From the NCBI GenBank assembly GCA_963995525.1, contig OZ023218.1:51782205-51846204 (forward strand): a stretch of 64,000 nucleotides of DNA. Reading direction: 5' to 3'. Source of the stretch: Escarpia spicata. Taxonomy: Eukaryota; Annelida; Polychaeta; Sabellida; Siboglinidae. Under the pieces are notes generated by a model. The model saw nothing but the letters and a program-made list of their open reading frames with translations. It was not told the origin of the DNA and did not search any database. This document shows positions 1 to 13,240 of the stretch, piece by piece (the first letter of the stretch is position 1; every line of letters begins with the position of its first letter). The position numbers and the translations under genes are program-made.

Positions 1-2082
1 CACCCCACTCCACAGGAGGGCTCACCCCACTCCACGGGATGGCTCACCCCACTCCACGGGATGGCTCATCCCACTCCACAGGATGTTTCACCCTACTCCA
101 CAGGATGGCTCATCCCACTCCACAGGATGGCTCACCCCACTCCACAGGATGGCTCACCCCACTCCACAGGATGGCTCACCCCATTCCACAGGATGGCTCA
201 CCCCACTCCACAGGATGGCTCACCCCACTCCACAGGAGGGCTCACCCCACTCCACAGGATGGCTCACCCCACTCCACAGGATGGCTCATCCCACTCCACA
301 GGATGGCTCACCCCACTCCACAGGATGGCTCACCCCATTCCACAGGATGGCTCACCCCACTCCACAGGATGGCTCACCCCATTCCACAGGAGGGCTCACC
401 CCACTCCACAGGATGGCTCACCCCATTCCAAAGGATGGCTCACCCCATTCCACAGGAGGGCTCACCCCACTCCACAGGATGGCTCACCCCATTCCACAGG
501 ATGGCTCATCCCACTCCACAGGATGGCTCACCCCATTCCACAGGATGGCTCACCCCACTCCACAGGATGGCTCACCCCATTCCACAGGAGGGCTCACCCC
601 ACTCCACAGGATGGCTCACCCCATTCCACAGGATGGCTCACCCCATTCCACAGGAGGGCTCACCCCACTCCACAGGATGGCTCACCCCATTCCACAGGAT
701 GGCTCATCCCACTCCACAGGATGGCTCACCCCATTCCACAGGAGGGCTCACCCCACTCCAGAGGATGGCTCATCCCACTCCAGAGGGTGGCTCACCCCAC
801 TCCACAGGATGGCTCACCCCACTCCACAGGATGGCTCACCCCACTTCACAGGAGGGCTCACCCCACTCCACAGGATGGCTCATCCCACTCCAGAGGGTGG
901 CTCACCCCACTCCACAGGAGGGCTCACCCCACTCCACAGGATGGCTCATCCCACTCCACAGGATGGCTCACCCCACTCCACAGGATGGCTCACCCCACTC
1001 CACAGGAGGGCTCACCCCACTCCACAGGATGGCTCATCCCACTCCAGAGGGTGGCTCACCCCACTCCACAGGAGGGCTCACCCCACTCCACAGGATGGCT
1101 CTCCCCACTCCACAGGATGGCTCACCCCACTCCACAGGAGGGCTCACCCCACTCCACAGGATGTTTCACCCCACTCCACAGGATGGCTCACCCCACTCCA
1201 CAGGAGGGCTCACCCCACTCCACAGGATGTTTCACCCCACTCCACAGGAGGGCTCACCCCACTCCACAGGATGTTTCACCCCACTCCACAGGATGGCTCA
1301 CCCCACTCCACAGGATGGCTCATCCCACTCCACAGGATGGCTCATCCCACTCCACAGGAGGGCTCATCCCACTCCACAGGATGTTTCACCCCACTCCACA
1401 GGATGTTTCACCCCACTCCACAGGATGTTTCACCCCACTCCACAGGATGGCTCATCCCACTCCACAGGAGGGCTCATCCCACTCCACAGGAGGGCTCACC
1501 CCACTCCACAGGATGGCTCACCCCACTCCACAGGATGGCTCATCCCACTCCACAGGATGGCTCACCCCACTCGACAGGAGGGCTCACCCCACTCCACAGG
1601 ATGTTTCACCCCACTCCACAGGATGGCTCACCCCACTCCACAGGAGGGCTCACCCCACTCCACAGGATGTTTCACCCCACTCCACAGGATGGCTCACCCC
1701 ACTCCACAGGGTGGTTCCCCCATCCACAGGATGGCTCCCCACTCCACAGGATGGCTCCCCCACTCCACAGGAGGGCTCACCCCACTCCACAGGATGTTTC
1801 ACCCCACTCCACAGGATGGTTCACCCCACTCCACAGGAGGGCTCACCCCACTCCACAGGATGTTTCACCCCACTCCACAGGATGGCTCACCCCACTCCAC
1901 AGGAGGGCTCACCCCACTCCACAGGATGTTTCACCCCACTCCACAGGATGGCTCACCACACTCCACAGGGTGGTTCCCCCATCCACAGGATGGCTCCCCA
2001 CTCCACAGGATGGCTCCCCCACTCCACAGGATGGCTCCCCACTCCACAGGATGGCTCCCCACTCCACAGGATTCCGTGTCAT
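1..2082. repeat. 22-bp minisatellite, about 94 copies
   Basis: The unit is CTCACCCCACTCCACAGG followed by ATGG, AGGG, GTGG or ATGT variants. The array starts outside the window and ends at a run of shortened units near 1970-2080. Because 22 is 3n+1 and the unit has no stop, all three plus-strand frames are open for more than 660 codons and encode the same 22-residue peptide. This is a property of the repeat, not evidence for a gene. No splice sites or non-repeat coding sequence flank it. Confidence 0.97.
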
Positions 2083-2267
2083 TAAGTAAAGGTAAAAGGT
2101 AAAGGAATGCTTCGAGATGGTGTTCGATCGAACAGGTCTGCCAGGGAGTAAAGTGCAAAGCATCCTGGGGACCGGATACTGCGCTACATAAGAAATTATC
2201 TTTTTAGTAAAATTACAGCAACCACATTCAAAATGTAACTAACTATTCATAAAAACTATCTATCATA

Positions 2268-2845
2268 AATAAATAAATAAATAAATAAAAGTACTTATAT
2301 AGCGCCCAATCAATTAAAATTGCCCTCGGGCGCTTTACATATATGCACACGTATATAATAGTATATTACATAAAAAGAAATGCTAATTAAGAAATAAATA
2401 TATAAAAAATATAACATTAACTTAAATATAGTTACTAAAAAAGAGAGATCATTAAAAAAGCGTTTACATAAATTAAGACATTTATAAAAACTACTAGAAA
2501 TACATTCATTTATACAAGAAGAATAATCATAAATATGTTAAGAAACTAATAAAACAAAAAATACATTTATCAATAGAAAGCACATAAAATGTCCTAGTCG
2601 GTGAATTATAAAAACGCTTGTTTAAATAGGTGAGTCTTCAAAAGTATTTTAAACACTTGTAATGATGTTGCTGTCCTGAGCGTAGGAGGCAAATTGTTCC
2701 ATAGAACCGCGAAACGGTGATCACCATGAGTAACAGTTTGTGAGGCCGGTACGAACAAAAGGCGAGGCTGTGAGGTAGATCGTAGAGTTCTGTTGATGAG
2801 ACGGTAGCCAATTAACTCACTTATGTAGTCCGGCGTGCCCCCATT
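2268..2845 (-). mobile_element. 3' end of an L2/CR1-type LINE
   Basis: Read on the minus strand, about 2825 down to 2606 is an uninterrupted frame that ends in TAA. It encodes the typical C-terminus of a non-LTR reverse transcriptase ORF: a leucine/arginine-rich segment, then WNNLPPTLRTATSLQVFK and LLKTHLFKQAFL. This is followed by an A/T-rich 3' UTR, a GCGCTATATAAGT motif and a terminal (TTTA)n tail at about 2268-2290, as expected for L2-like elements. The 3' UTR contains an inverted repeat, AGCGCCC/GGGCGCT, near 2301-2334. The element is 5'-truncated. It is a different family from the two larger LINEs in this window. Confidence 0.7.
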
Positions 2846-2849
2846 AGTA

Positions 2850-3640
2850 TAAAGCGTGTATGTTACCTGCTAATTCTACGATCTTTCGTGTAACATTTGT
2901 ATACAGTACAATGACACATTAGTCCGCATGTGTTTCCAATAATATTGCAATTAGCGTGAACTCCTATAATCCATGTGCCTGTGGCCACAACATTACTGCT
3001 ACTTAGAATGCCCCTCCTAAAAGGATCCATGCTATACATGAAAACCACATGGAAATTATGTACCGGCACATTAAGTGCTAATCGTCATTGCTATATAATA
3101 TCCATCAAGTGTGTAAACAAAAATGTTATGCTACATGGAATGTCCCACGTCAGCAGAAAGCTCACATGCCACACATTAAACGTACAGTGATTCTGTACCT
3201 GAAATGTTACACATCATTGGTATAAGATACCCATCGGGTGTGTAAACAAAACTAGCTAGGCCCCACCTAAACAGAAAAAACATTAAAAATCCTGTCGGTA
3301 TCTCAAGTGCTAGACATTATTGGTATATGTTAATCACCGAGAGTGTATACAAAAATGTATATGTTAAACGGAATGCCCCACCTAAGCTAAAGGCACCCGT
3401 GTAACATTGCCAAAACACATGTATAGTATTTCTGTACCAGACATGTTACACAACATTGATATCCACCGGTTTAATACACATTAAGTGCGTAGTCACCATT
3501 TTGCTTGCTTTACATGGAATGCCCTCAGTATAAAACGTTCATGCAAAATGTTACCATTTTTTTTACCAGAAATGAATTAATTGCTGTCTCGTCCGCCCCA
3601 CTTAAGTAGAAAGCATATTCTGCGCACCTGCCATCTCCTG
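2850..3640. repeat. Degenerate tandem array, period roughly 110-150 bp
   Basis: Several motifs recur in the same order with decayed sequence: a chain resembling acatggaatgcccc, then an A-rich stretch, ttaagtgc, catt(g/a)gtat, and gtgtgtaaacaaaa. Examples start near 3000, 3130, 3250, 3370 and 3510. Spacing varies by indels. No coding signal was seen. Confidence 0.45.
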
Positions 3641-5010
3641 TGAGCATCACCGCTGCAAAACAAAAAGAGCTCACTGCAATAGCTACATTGGAATTCGAAT
3701 ATATTTTTAGAAAGCTTGTGATTTCCATCGTTCCATGCGCTTTCCATACTACACATTTTCAAATCGCTCAAGCATAAATGCATAAGAATCCGTAACATTC
3801 ATTACATACATTTATTATGACTTCTCTAACAATCTGTATGCAAGTATTACATTTTTTTAGGGTTTACGAAAACGGTTTGTTCTATTAAGTACTACGAATT
3901 TTGGTCCAATTAATATATATGTGATATTATCGCTCGTGTTTTAATTTTAAACATTGGCTTTCGATACACAAAGGTAAGATCTAATCTTGTGACAAACACT
4001 TGATTTCTTATATTAGCGAGTTAATGGATACATAAAATACAAATAAACACAAGTATCCTAACCGTTAACTTGCTGGCCAGTGGAAGTCAGTGCGCCAAAA
4101 CTAATTTGCATCTATGTATGGACAGCCAATAAAAAGAAAATGTTACAAAAAGCGACTGACAGGGTACGTATAATTGTTCATGAAAAAATCGAGAGCGTAT
4201 ATAATATACCTTTTCAATCCTGAAAATTTAGAAAGAGAGGCTGACGCTAGGATTGGAGGAGCTAGTTTGTTTCAGTCAGCCTCTCAAGCATTGGCTTTGT
4301 TGCCCACGTACGCCTAAATGCCGTTTGAGTTTCTTTCAAAAGATGTTTGTTGCTCTTCGTATTTAATAGTATATTCAATTTATGGGACTAATAATACACA
4401 GGAATAAAATAACAATAGTTAACGCATTATTATATGGTTCGTATGTATGCAAAATATCCAAAGCTCTATTCACTCAAATCTGTCCACGTGTAAAGAGCAC
4501 GTCCGCTTCCACGTGTAATCGAGCTGCGCACGTAGGGTAGGTTAACGTGTTCCTCTTAGATGGCTTGAACCTCGAGCGCCAAACTTTCAGGGATTAATCT
4601 AAGACCCCTAGAATGGACGTAAGACCTATATATTTTCAAAATACCCCATTATTATCACCTTTTATGGGGTAAATCGGTTGTTCAGAACGTAAAGCGTAAT
4701 GTGCCGCGTACGTAAACGTAACTAAACAATCGCACGAACGTGCACGTCAAATACTTCGGGAAAAAGGACCCTGCGTGGTGGATTTGGCAAGTAGATGTAG
4801 ACGCTGACACAATCTGCTTATGTCTACCCTCAAACCAATAACATAGTAATACGACCATTGTTTGACAATTCTACTCTGTGACGACTTGGGCCTATCAACG
4901 AAAGTGAACGTCACATTTTCTCTGAACTTCGTTATTTTGAACAAACAATGAATATCTGCGAGAGCGTTAATATGGTGTTTCTGTAACGATGCTGTGTGTT
5001 TTCTAACATT
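3640..5010. other. A/T-rich stretch with no recognised feature
   Basis: I see no exon with splice signals, no RNA gene and no strong repeat. The short open frames here have no recognisable domains. Confidence 0.5.
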
Positions 5011-5082
5011 TGGTAAATATTACTATGACGACTGTCATCTACAAAGTCATCCCGCCCGTGACGGGCATTGTTGCTAGTTTAA

Positions 5083-5510
<428 letters not shown>

Positions 5511-6400
5511 TATGTATGTATGTATGTTGTCAATTTGACACTATAAAGCGCAGAATGATTTCATAATTATATGACAACGGTATTGCACAGTGTTTCATTG
5601 TGTGATCACCAGAGGGAGCCACACAACATGCGGCTTTCATAACCATTAATAACCACGGTATAACCATCTACGAACAAGAATGGTTCGGAATGGTTCGGAG
5701 CAAACAACTAGCCCACAAATACGGTTGAGACTGCGGTGCAACGGATGGTCACATTATAGCATCATGTCGATAGTTCCGATACTTTGTTCAGATCCACACA
5801 CATTTCAATAGACTAGGAGGCTTGGATTTTGCTTATCGAATTCGACGTCATATTGATGATAGCATACGTATACATTTCAGCCTGCGGTACCATCATAGTT
5901 ACGTACACAGCGTGAATGTAACAATAATGGGCATGGTGTCACTATAGGAATAGGTTCTACCTCGGTTTCTATCAAATACGTACTTCTTGAGGGATTCAGA
6001 ACATTCACGTCAAATTATGACCTCGGGCACTGTTGCTATTTTTAGACAGGTGTTTATAAATGAACGGATAAATATGTTGACGCTATGAGGTGGTTCACGG
6101 GATTTTCCAAAACGTGTTGACACAGTCAACGTTAAACATAATTGTAGGGGCGTGGAGTGCAAAACGGGCCCCTTAAGCAAGATTTGTCATAAAGTTTACA
6201 TTTTTCATTCTAATACATGTTTTTTTTCTACGGGATCATCTTATCCACTTATCTGACTACATATGTGCAAAATTTAGCGTATTTCTAATACGATTACTAA
6301 TTCTAATACGATCTAACGGGGTGTTTCACCTTTTCAAAAATCGCTTTCACTACCTAAATGTGTGACATATAATTGTGAACATTTTTGTAAAGCGCTTTGA
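5511..6400. other. Unassigned single-copy sequence
   Basis: No splice-bounded exon, RNA gene or repeat family was recognised. Confidence 0.5.
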
Positions 6401-6921
<521 letters not shown>

Positions 6922-7057
6922 ATATGCTAATTAACCTGGCAAACAGCTGGAGAACAACGCCAGTAACGTGTTTGTTAGAAACCACCCGGCCGTGCAACAA
7001 CAAACACACATTTAACCTTCATGATTTCTAGGCAATATGTCTCAAAGAGTGTCGGTT

Positions 7058-7338
7058 GCTAAACTAACAACTCACCGTCTCCCTCATACTTCACGTAGTC
7101 GCCATCTCTTTGTCTCCCTCATACTGCACGTAGTCGCCATCTCTTTGTCTCCCTCATACTGCACGTAGTCGCCATCTCTTTGTCTCCCTCATACTGCACG
7201 TAGTCGCCATCTCTTTGTCTCCCTCATACTGCACGTAGTCGCCATCTCTTTGTCTCCCTCATACTGCACGTAGTCGCCATCTCTTTGTCTCCCTCATACT
7301 GCACGTAGTCGCCATCTCTTTGTCTCCCTCATACTCAT
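7058..7338. repeat. 35-bp minisatellite, left half (about 8 copies)
   Basis: The unit contains TGCACGTAGTCGCC followed by ATCTCTTTGTCTCCCTCATAC-type sequence. The same repeat resumes at about 10250, directly after the LINE, so the two blocks are one array split by an insertion. Confidence 0.95.
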
Positions 7339-10181
7339 CTCCCTTAGATAAAGACAGCAGAAATAAATCGGCAAAGAACAGCCTGGAAAACTGTTCTGAA
7401 TCAGGATATAAATGCATTTGTTTAAATGCAAGGAGCATAGTAAACAAAAGAAGTGAACTAAACATTATGGTAGAAGATATTGACCCTCACATAATAGGTA
7501 TAACCGAATCGTGGGCCACCACTGATATATCAGATGCCGAATTGGGACTAACAGGATATGTAATGTTTAGGAAAGATAGAATAGGAAGAAAGGGAGGTGG
7601 AGTTATTTTATATATTAAAGAATCTATCCAGGCTTATGAAATAAAATTAGAAAGAGAAGCAGATTGCGAAGAAGCTGTTTGGTGTAACATAGTTACAGGA
7701 AACTCAACGTTAACAGTTGGGTTAGTTTATCGAAGTCCAAACATAAGCATAGAAGAGAATGAAAAAATACAAAACGCTATAAGGGAAGTATGCAAACGGA
7801 ACTGTATTATTATGGGGGACTTTAACAATGGGCATATACAATGGAAATCTCTACAGAGTATGGGGAGTGAGGACCACAAGTTTTTAGTTTTAGTACAATA
7901 TAGTTTCCTTTCTCAACATGTGCTAGAACCAACCAGGGGAGAGAATGTGTTAGACTTAGTTTTGTCCTCACAGAAAGAATTAGTTGACAATGTCAAGATA
8001 TGTGAGCCACTGGGGAGTAGTGATCACAACCAGATACATTTTACCATCAAAGTAAAATCAGAAAGGAATAGTAAAAAGCAGTATAGGAGAAATTTCCACA
8101 AAGGAAGGTATAAGGACATGAGGAAATATTTAGCAAAGATAGACTGGAATAACACACTGTAGAATAAGACAGCAACCGAATGCTGGAATATCTTAAATAG
8201 TGAAATTAAGTGCATAGTCGATAAATTTGTACCTTTCAAAAAACAAGGGAAACGGTCTAAAAAGAAACACTTATCGAAAGAAGCCATTAGAAAAATTAAG
8301 TATAAACAAATGATGTGGAAGTCATATAGATGTACTGGAAATGATGAAGACTACAACATTTATAAAGAAGCACTTAATCAAGCTACAGCTGAAATTAGAA
8401 ATTCAAAGAGAAGCTATGAAAAAAAATTAGCTAGTAATATAAAACATGACCGTAAGAGTTTTTATGCGTATATTCGAAGCAAACAGAAAGTTCAGGATAA
8501 GGTCGGTCCTCTAGAAGATAGTGCTGGAAATACAATATCAGAGGGATTCTTAATGGCAGAAGACCTGAATGAGTATTTTAGTTCAGTGTTTACCAGGGAA
8601 GATATTAGTTCACTGCCAGTACCAGAGGCTAAGTTCAAGGGGGCAGATTCAGACTATTTAGGACAGTTAGTTGTAACCTCGGAAATGGTAGCTAAGAAAA
8701 TAAGGGCTATGAAGGATAATAAATCACCTGGAGTGGACGGGATTCCGCCCAAACTACTATTGGAAATTGTAGAACAAATTAGCGCACCGCTTGCAACAGT
8801 TTTCAATTTGTCATTAGAAGAGGGAGTGGTTCCTTTAGAATTGAAAGAGGCAAACATTATACCGTTATTTAAAAAAGGTTCGAGAAACAAGTCAGAGAAC
8901 TATAGACCAGTGAGTTTAACATCAGTGATTTGCAAATTATTAGAAAGACTAATTAAAGATCACATGGTGGATTTTCTTGTTAAACATAACTTGATAAACC
9001 CATCTCAACATGGGTTTTTAAAAGCGAGGTCATGCTTAACAAATATGTTATGTTTTTTGGAAGACATCACTAGGTGGGTAGATGAGGGATCACCAGTAGA
9101 TATCATCTATTTAGATTTTCAAAAAGCTTTCGACAAAGTACCACATCAAAGATTACTCCTTAAGCTAAAGGCCCATGGCATAGGAAATGGTATAATAAAC
9201 TGGATAGAAAAATGGCTGAATGACAGAAGACAACGTGTAGTAGTTGATGGGGAGGCTTCAAACTGGAAATCGGTATTGAGTGGGGTACCACAGGGATCAG
9301 TACTAGGACCTATATTATTCTTAATATATATCAACGATTTGGACGATGATATAACAAGCAAGGTGTTAAAATTTGCAGATGATACAAAAGTGTTTAGAAG
9401 GATTAAAAGTGATGGAGACAGACAGCATTTACAAGATGATCTTGATAGGTTGATCAAATGGTCTGAAAACTGGCAAATGCTGTTCAATTTTGGGAAATGT
9501 AAATGCCTCCACACAGGTCATGGGAATGAAGAGGTAAAATATACAATGGGGGGTACTGTTCTAAGTACTACTGTAAAAGAAAAGGACTTAGGGTTAACCA
9601 TTAGTGCTGATATGAAGGTTTCAGAGCAGTGCGGAATTGCAGCGTCAAAGGGAAATCAAATCCTTGGATTAATTAGGCGAAATATAGCGTATAAGAAAAA
9701 AGAATTAATAGTACCACTGTACAAAACAATAGTGAGGCCTCATTTAGAATATTGTATACAAGCATGGAGGCCATATCGCAAGAAGGACATAGATATGCTA
9801 GAAAGAGTACAGAGGAGAGCGACTAAAATGATACCAAATCTGAGGGATCTTAGTTACGAAATACGCCTAAAAGAATGTGGTTTAACAACACTAGAGACCA
9901 GGAGATTGAGAGGAGATCACATAGAAGTGTTTAAAATATTGAATGGTTATGAAAATATTGATAGAAACATTTTTTTCTCAGTTAAGAAAGATAGAAGGAC
10001 CAGAGGACATGAAGCTACATTAGTAAAGGAGCAGTGTAGATTAGATATAAGAAAGTTCTCATTCTCACAAAGGACTGTAAATGAATGGAACAGATTATCT
10101 CCTGATTGTGTTGGTGCTAGTAGCGTGAATATGTTTAAAAATAAAATCGACACACACCTTAAAAAGGCGGGATACATGTAG
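7338..10181 (+). pseudogene. LINE ORF2 (endonuclease/reverse transcriptase), one nonsense codon
   Basis: Two open segments in the same frame are separated only by TAG at 8160-8162. The endonuclease part shows LNARSIVNKR, ITESW (catalytic Glu), MGDFNNGHIQW (Asp/Asn) and GSSDHNQI (Asp-His), the expected EEP order. The reverse transcriptase part shows SPGVDGIPPKLL, YRPVSLTSV, LDFQKAFDKVPH, GVPQGSVLGP and the catalytic FADD box. The C-terminal LRPHLEY-like and VQRRATKMIPNL motifs follow, and the frame ends at TAG 10179-10181. At the stop position the sister copy has a lysine codon. The frame lacks the ORF2 N-terminus because of the 5' truncation. Function is reverse transcription of the element's own RNA at a nicked target, which this copy cannot do intact. 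Confidence 0.93.
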
Positions 10182-10251
10182 ATAAAAAGTATTGGACACT
10201 CGAGAGTAATTTTCTGGATGGCAATCTTGTTAAATCTTGTTAAATCTTGTT
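7339..10251 (+). mobile_element. CR1-like LINE, 5'-truncated, ORF2 only
   Basis: This copy starts within ORF2; homology to the longer copy at 59106 begins at TAGATAAAGACAGCA. It therefore lacks ORF1 and the 5' UTR. ORF2 contains an apurinic-like endonuclease and a reverse transcriptase. The 3' end is a short direct repeat of the type CTTGTTAAAT, three units, next to the flanking minisatellite. The copy is inserted in the 35-bp minisatellite, with at most a few bases (TACT) of possible target duplication. It shares high nucleotide identity with the copy at 58.15-62.04 kb, so both belong to one recently active family. One nonsense codon interrupts ORF2. Confidence 0.93.
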
Positions 10252-10525
10252 ACTGCACGTAGTCGCCATCTCTTTGTCTCCCTCATACTGCACGTAGTCG
10301 CCATCTCTTTGTCTCCCTCATACTGCACGTAGTCGCCATCTCTTTGTCTCCCTCATACTGCACGTAGTCGCCATCTCTTTGTCTCCCTCATACTGCACGT
10401 AGTCGCCATCTCTTTGTCTCCATCATATTGCACGTAGTCGCCATCTCTTTGTCTCCATCATATTGCACGTAGTCGCCATCTCTTTGTCTCCATCATATTG
10501 CACGTAGTCGCCATCTCTTTTGACA
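10250..10525. repeat. 35-bp minisatellite, right half (about 8 copies)
   Basis: Same unit as 7058-7338. The last three units carry the variant CCATCATATTG in place of CCCTCATACTG. Confidence 0.95.
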
Positions 10526-10920
10526 TTTTTTAAAATTTTCCAATGGAAAGGATATGACAATGGACTATTTGTGTGTCTAGATCAGTGGTTCTCAAACAGT
10601 TGTGTTACTGTCCCGTACTCACACCATTTCTCCACAACAGTAGTCATAACGACCACAACACTGCTCGGTCCAAGCAAATTACTGAATACGTTAAAAGCTA
10701 TGACTGGAGATAAACACCGTTATTGTATGCATGTGCGCTGAGGTATATTTTAGGTCAGTCAAATGGGTGATGCTGCAACGCAAAGTTTCTTTATTTTGGG
10801 TTTGTGTACATGGCCAGCGTGAGTACATTATGTCGAAAGTCAGGCTCCACCTGCGATTTTGTCTCAAAATGATACCTTGTCGCGAAGGAGATTGGATAGC
10901 ACAGCCTTATAATTGCGGCG
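10526..10920. other. Unassigned single-copy sequence
   Basis: No exon, RNA gene or known repeat recognised. Confidence 0.5.
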
Positions 10921-10922
10921 AA

Positions 10923-11455
10923 TGGTAGGAGGAGATGGAAGGAGGAGATGGAAGGAGAAGATGGTAGGAGGAGACGGAAGGAGGAGATGGAAGGAGGAGA
11001 TGGAAGGAGGAGATGGTAGGAGGAGACGGAAGGAGGAGATGGAAGGAGGAGATGGAAGGAGGAGATGGTAGGAGGAGACGGAAGGAGGAGACGGAAGGAG
11101 GAGATGGAAGGAGGAGATGGAAGGAGGAGATGGAAGGAGGAGATGGAAGGAGGAGATGGAAGGAGGAGACGGAAGGAGGAGACGGAAGGAGGAGACGGAA
11201 GGAGGAGACGGAAGGAGGAGACGGAAGGAGGAGATGGAAGTAGGAGATGGAATGGAAGGAGGAGATGGAAGGAGGAGACGGAAGGAGGAGACGGAAGGAG
11301 GAGACGGAAGGAGGAGATGGAAGGAGGAGATGGAAGGAGGAGATGGTAGGAGGAGATGGAAGGAGGAGATGGAAGGAGAAGATGGAAGGAGGAGATGGTA
11401 GAAGGAGATGGAAGGAGGAGATGGAAGGAGGAGATAGAAGGAGGAGATGGAAGGC
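10923..11455. repeat. 13-bp polypurine minisatellite
   Basis: The unit is GATGGAAGGAGGA with GACGG and GGTAG variants, about 40 copies. It is almost entirely purine on the plus strand. The period is 3n+1 with no stop, so several frames on both strands are open by arithmetic. Confidence 0.96.
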
Positions 11456-11459
11456 CCGA

Positions 11460-12276
11460 TCACACAAATTAGGGTAGATAGCTTCAGCTGTTGTCCAGAA
11501 AGACTGCTACAGTGTCAATGTAAAATGTCACCAAGGCGTCTGAATCTGTTTGAGCAGGACAAATCACTGTCATCAGGTAAAGGTGTCAGTGGGAGAGTAA
11601 GTGGGTCAGTTCGTAGCCTATAATTGTATGATTGAATCTTACGAACGCATGTCCCAATGTTTGTTTATATTGCACATCGCAACTTCTGAGTTGTTTCCAA
11701 CATGACAAACGTGCCCACAAAAATGTTGCGCCTCTACTTTTACGAACGATAATTGTAAATTTATCCAAAACAAATCGACTGTCAAACTTTCTATTTGAGT
11801 TCAAAGTTCAGATAGTTGAGCTGCCGAAAATATCCACGAGGCATGCTTGTCATAATTCGCAACCACCTTCTGATCAAGTTGAAAGCAAATCAGTTTGTTT
11901 AAGATACCGATAAACGCTAGATTTCCTCTTTGATTGGTGCTAAATGGCCTTTGGACAGCCTATTGACTCGCGTGCAGATTCGAAGCGTTTCACGAGCAGA
12001 GTGCATGTCCAGATAGAGGCAAGCCAACATTCTACTTCAAGAATACAGGGGTTTCTTCAACACATCGTTGCCTTTGTTTTTTAGTTCCATAGGAATTGCT
12101 CATCTAAAGCAACACGTTGAATGATATTCAGTGTATAAAATTACGCAGGGTCATAGGTCATACCTCAAAGGCCATTTAACAGCAATCAAAGATAATGTAT
12201 GTTTTTAATGCATTGATTAATAGGAGATTTCGTTAGAATGTAATTGTTAAAAGTGCGTTATTCAACGTTTGATTGT

Positions 12277-12280
<4 letters not shown>
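11460..12280. other. Unassigned sequence downstream of the matrix-protein gene
   Basis: This lies beyond the 3' end of the minus-strand gene that ends at 12748. No exon, RNA gene or repeat family was recognised. Confidence 0.5.
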
Positions 12281-12516
<236 letters not shown>

Positions 12517-12653
12517 CTGAGTATGTGCCTGCGTTTATGCGTACATGAATGCGTGTATGCCTGCATATATGCGTGCGCGTGGCATACAACATCCTAAGTT
12601 ACCATTTTATTACAACAAGCAAAACGATAAATACTGAATGTTTTTTTAATGCA

Positions 12654-12659
12654 TTTATT
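12654..12659 (-). promoter_or_regulatory. Candidate polyadenylation signal AATAAA of the matrix-protein gene
   Basis: TTTATT on the plus strand reads AATAAA on the minus strand, about 90 nt downstream of the stop at 12748. A second AATAAA lies at 12606-12611. Cleavage position is not determinable from sequence alone. Confidence 0.4.
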
Positions 12660-12747
12660 CAGTTGCTCGAGAAATCGTTTAATATAATACGATTATAATG
12701 TAACAATATGTCAGAAAGAACGAACACGTTATTAGGAATATGTCTAA

Positions 12748-12816
12748 CTACGGAGAGAACTCGTTGTACAGGCCGGCTATGTCAGCCACCGTCAACACTC
12801 GATTGTAGATTCGGAT
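12748..12816 (-). CDS. Matrix-protein exon 13: LamG end and stop codon
   Basis: Acceptor CTCTTACAG|ATC. The 22 codons [20 protein letters not shown] plus SP end in TAG at 12748-12750. Confidence 0.85.
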   Translation of the reverse strand: MRIYNRVLTVADIAGLYNEFSP

Positions 12817-13198
12817 CTGTAAGAGATGAACGGCAGTGTGTACCAAGTGTGCTGATATTATCTCTAAACGACTCAACGATGATGGATTGCAACGACGCCT
12901 GACTCTTACGTGTGTGTGTGTGTGAGTGCGTGCGTGCGTGCGTGCGTGCGTGTGGGTGGATGGATGTTTGGTTGGTTGATTGATTGGTTGGGTAGGTAGG
13001 GTATGGTGGAGTGGGTGGGTGGGTGGGTGGATGTTTAGATGGGTTGGGTGTGTGAGTGCGTATATGTTTTGTGCGAGCGTGCATGCGTACGCGTGTTGGT
13101 ATATGTGTCAATTTGTTTTATAATAAAACCTTATTGTTCAAACATTATGTGTTTGAGAGGTTTAGTTACGTCTTCACATGTGTCGATAACATAAGTAC

Positions 13199-13240
<42 letters not shown>

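Noticed and set aside
39..2102. Three overlapping open frames of about 670-690 codons
   Set aside because: They are the same stop-free 22-bp repeat read in three frames; no unique coding sequence, domain or splice signal.
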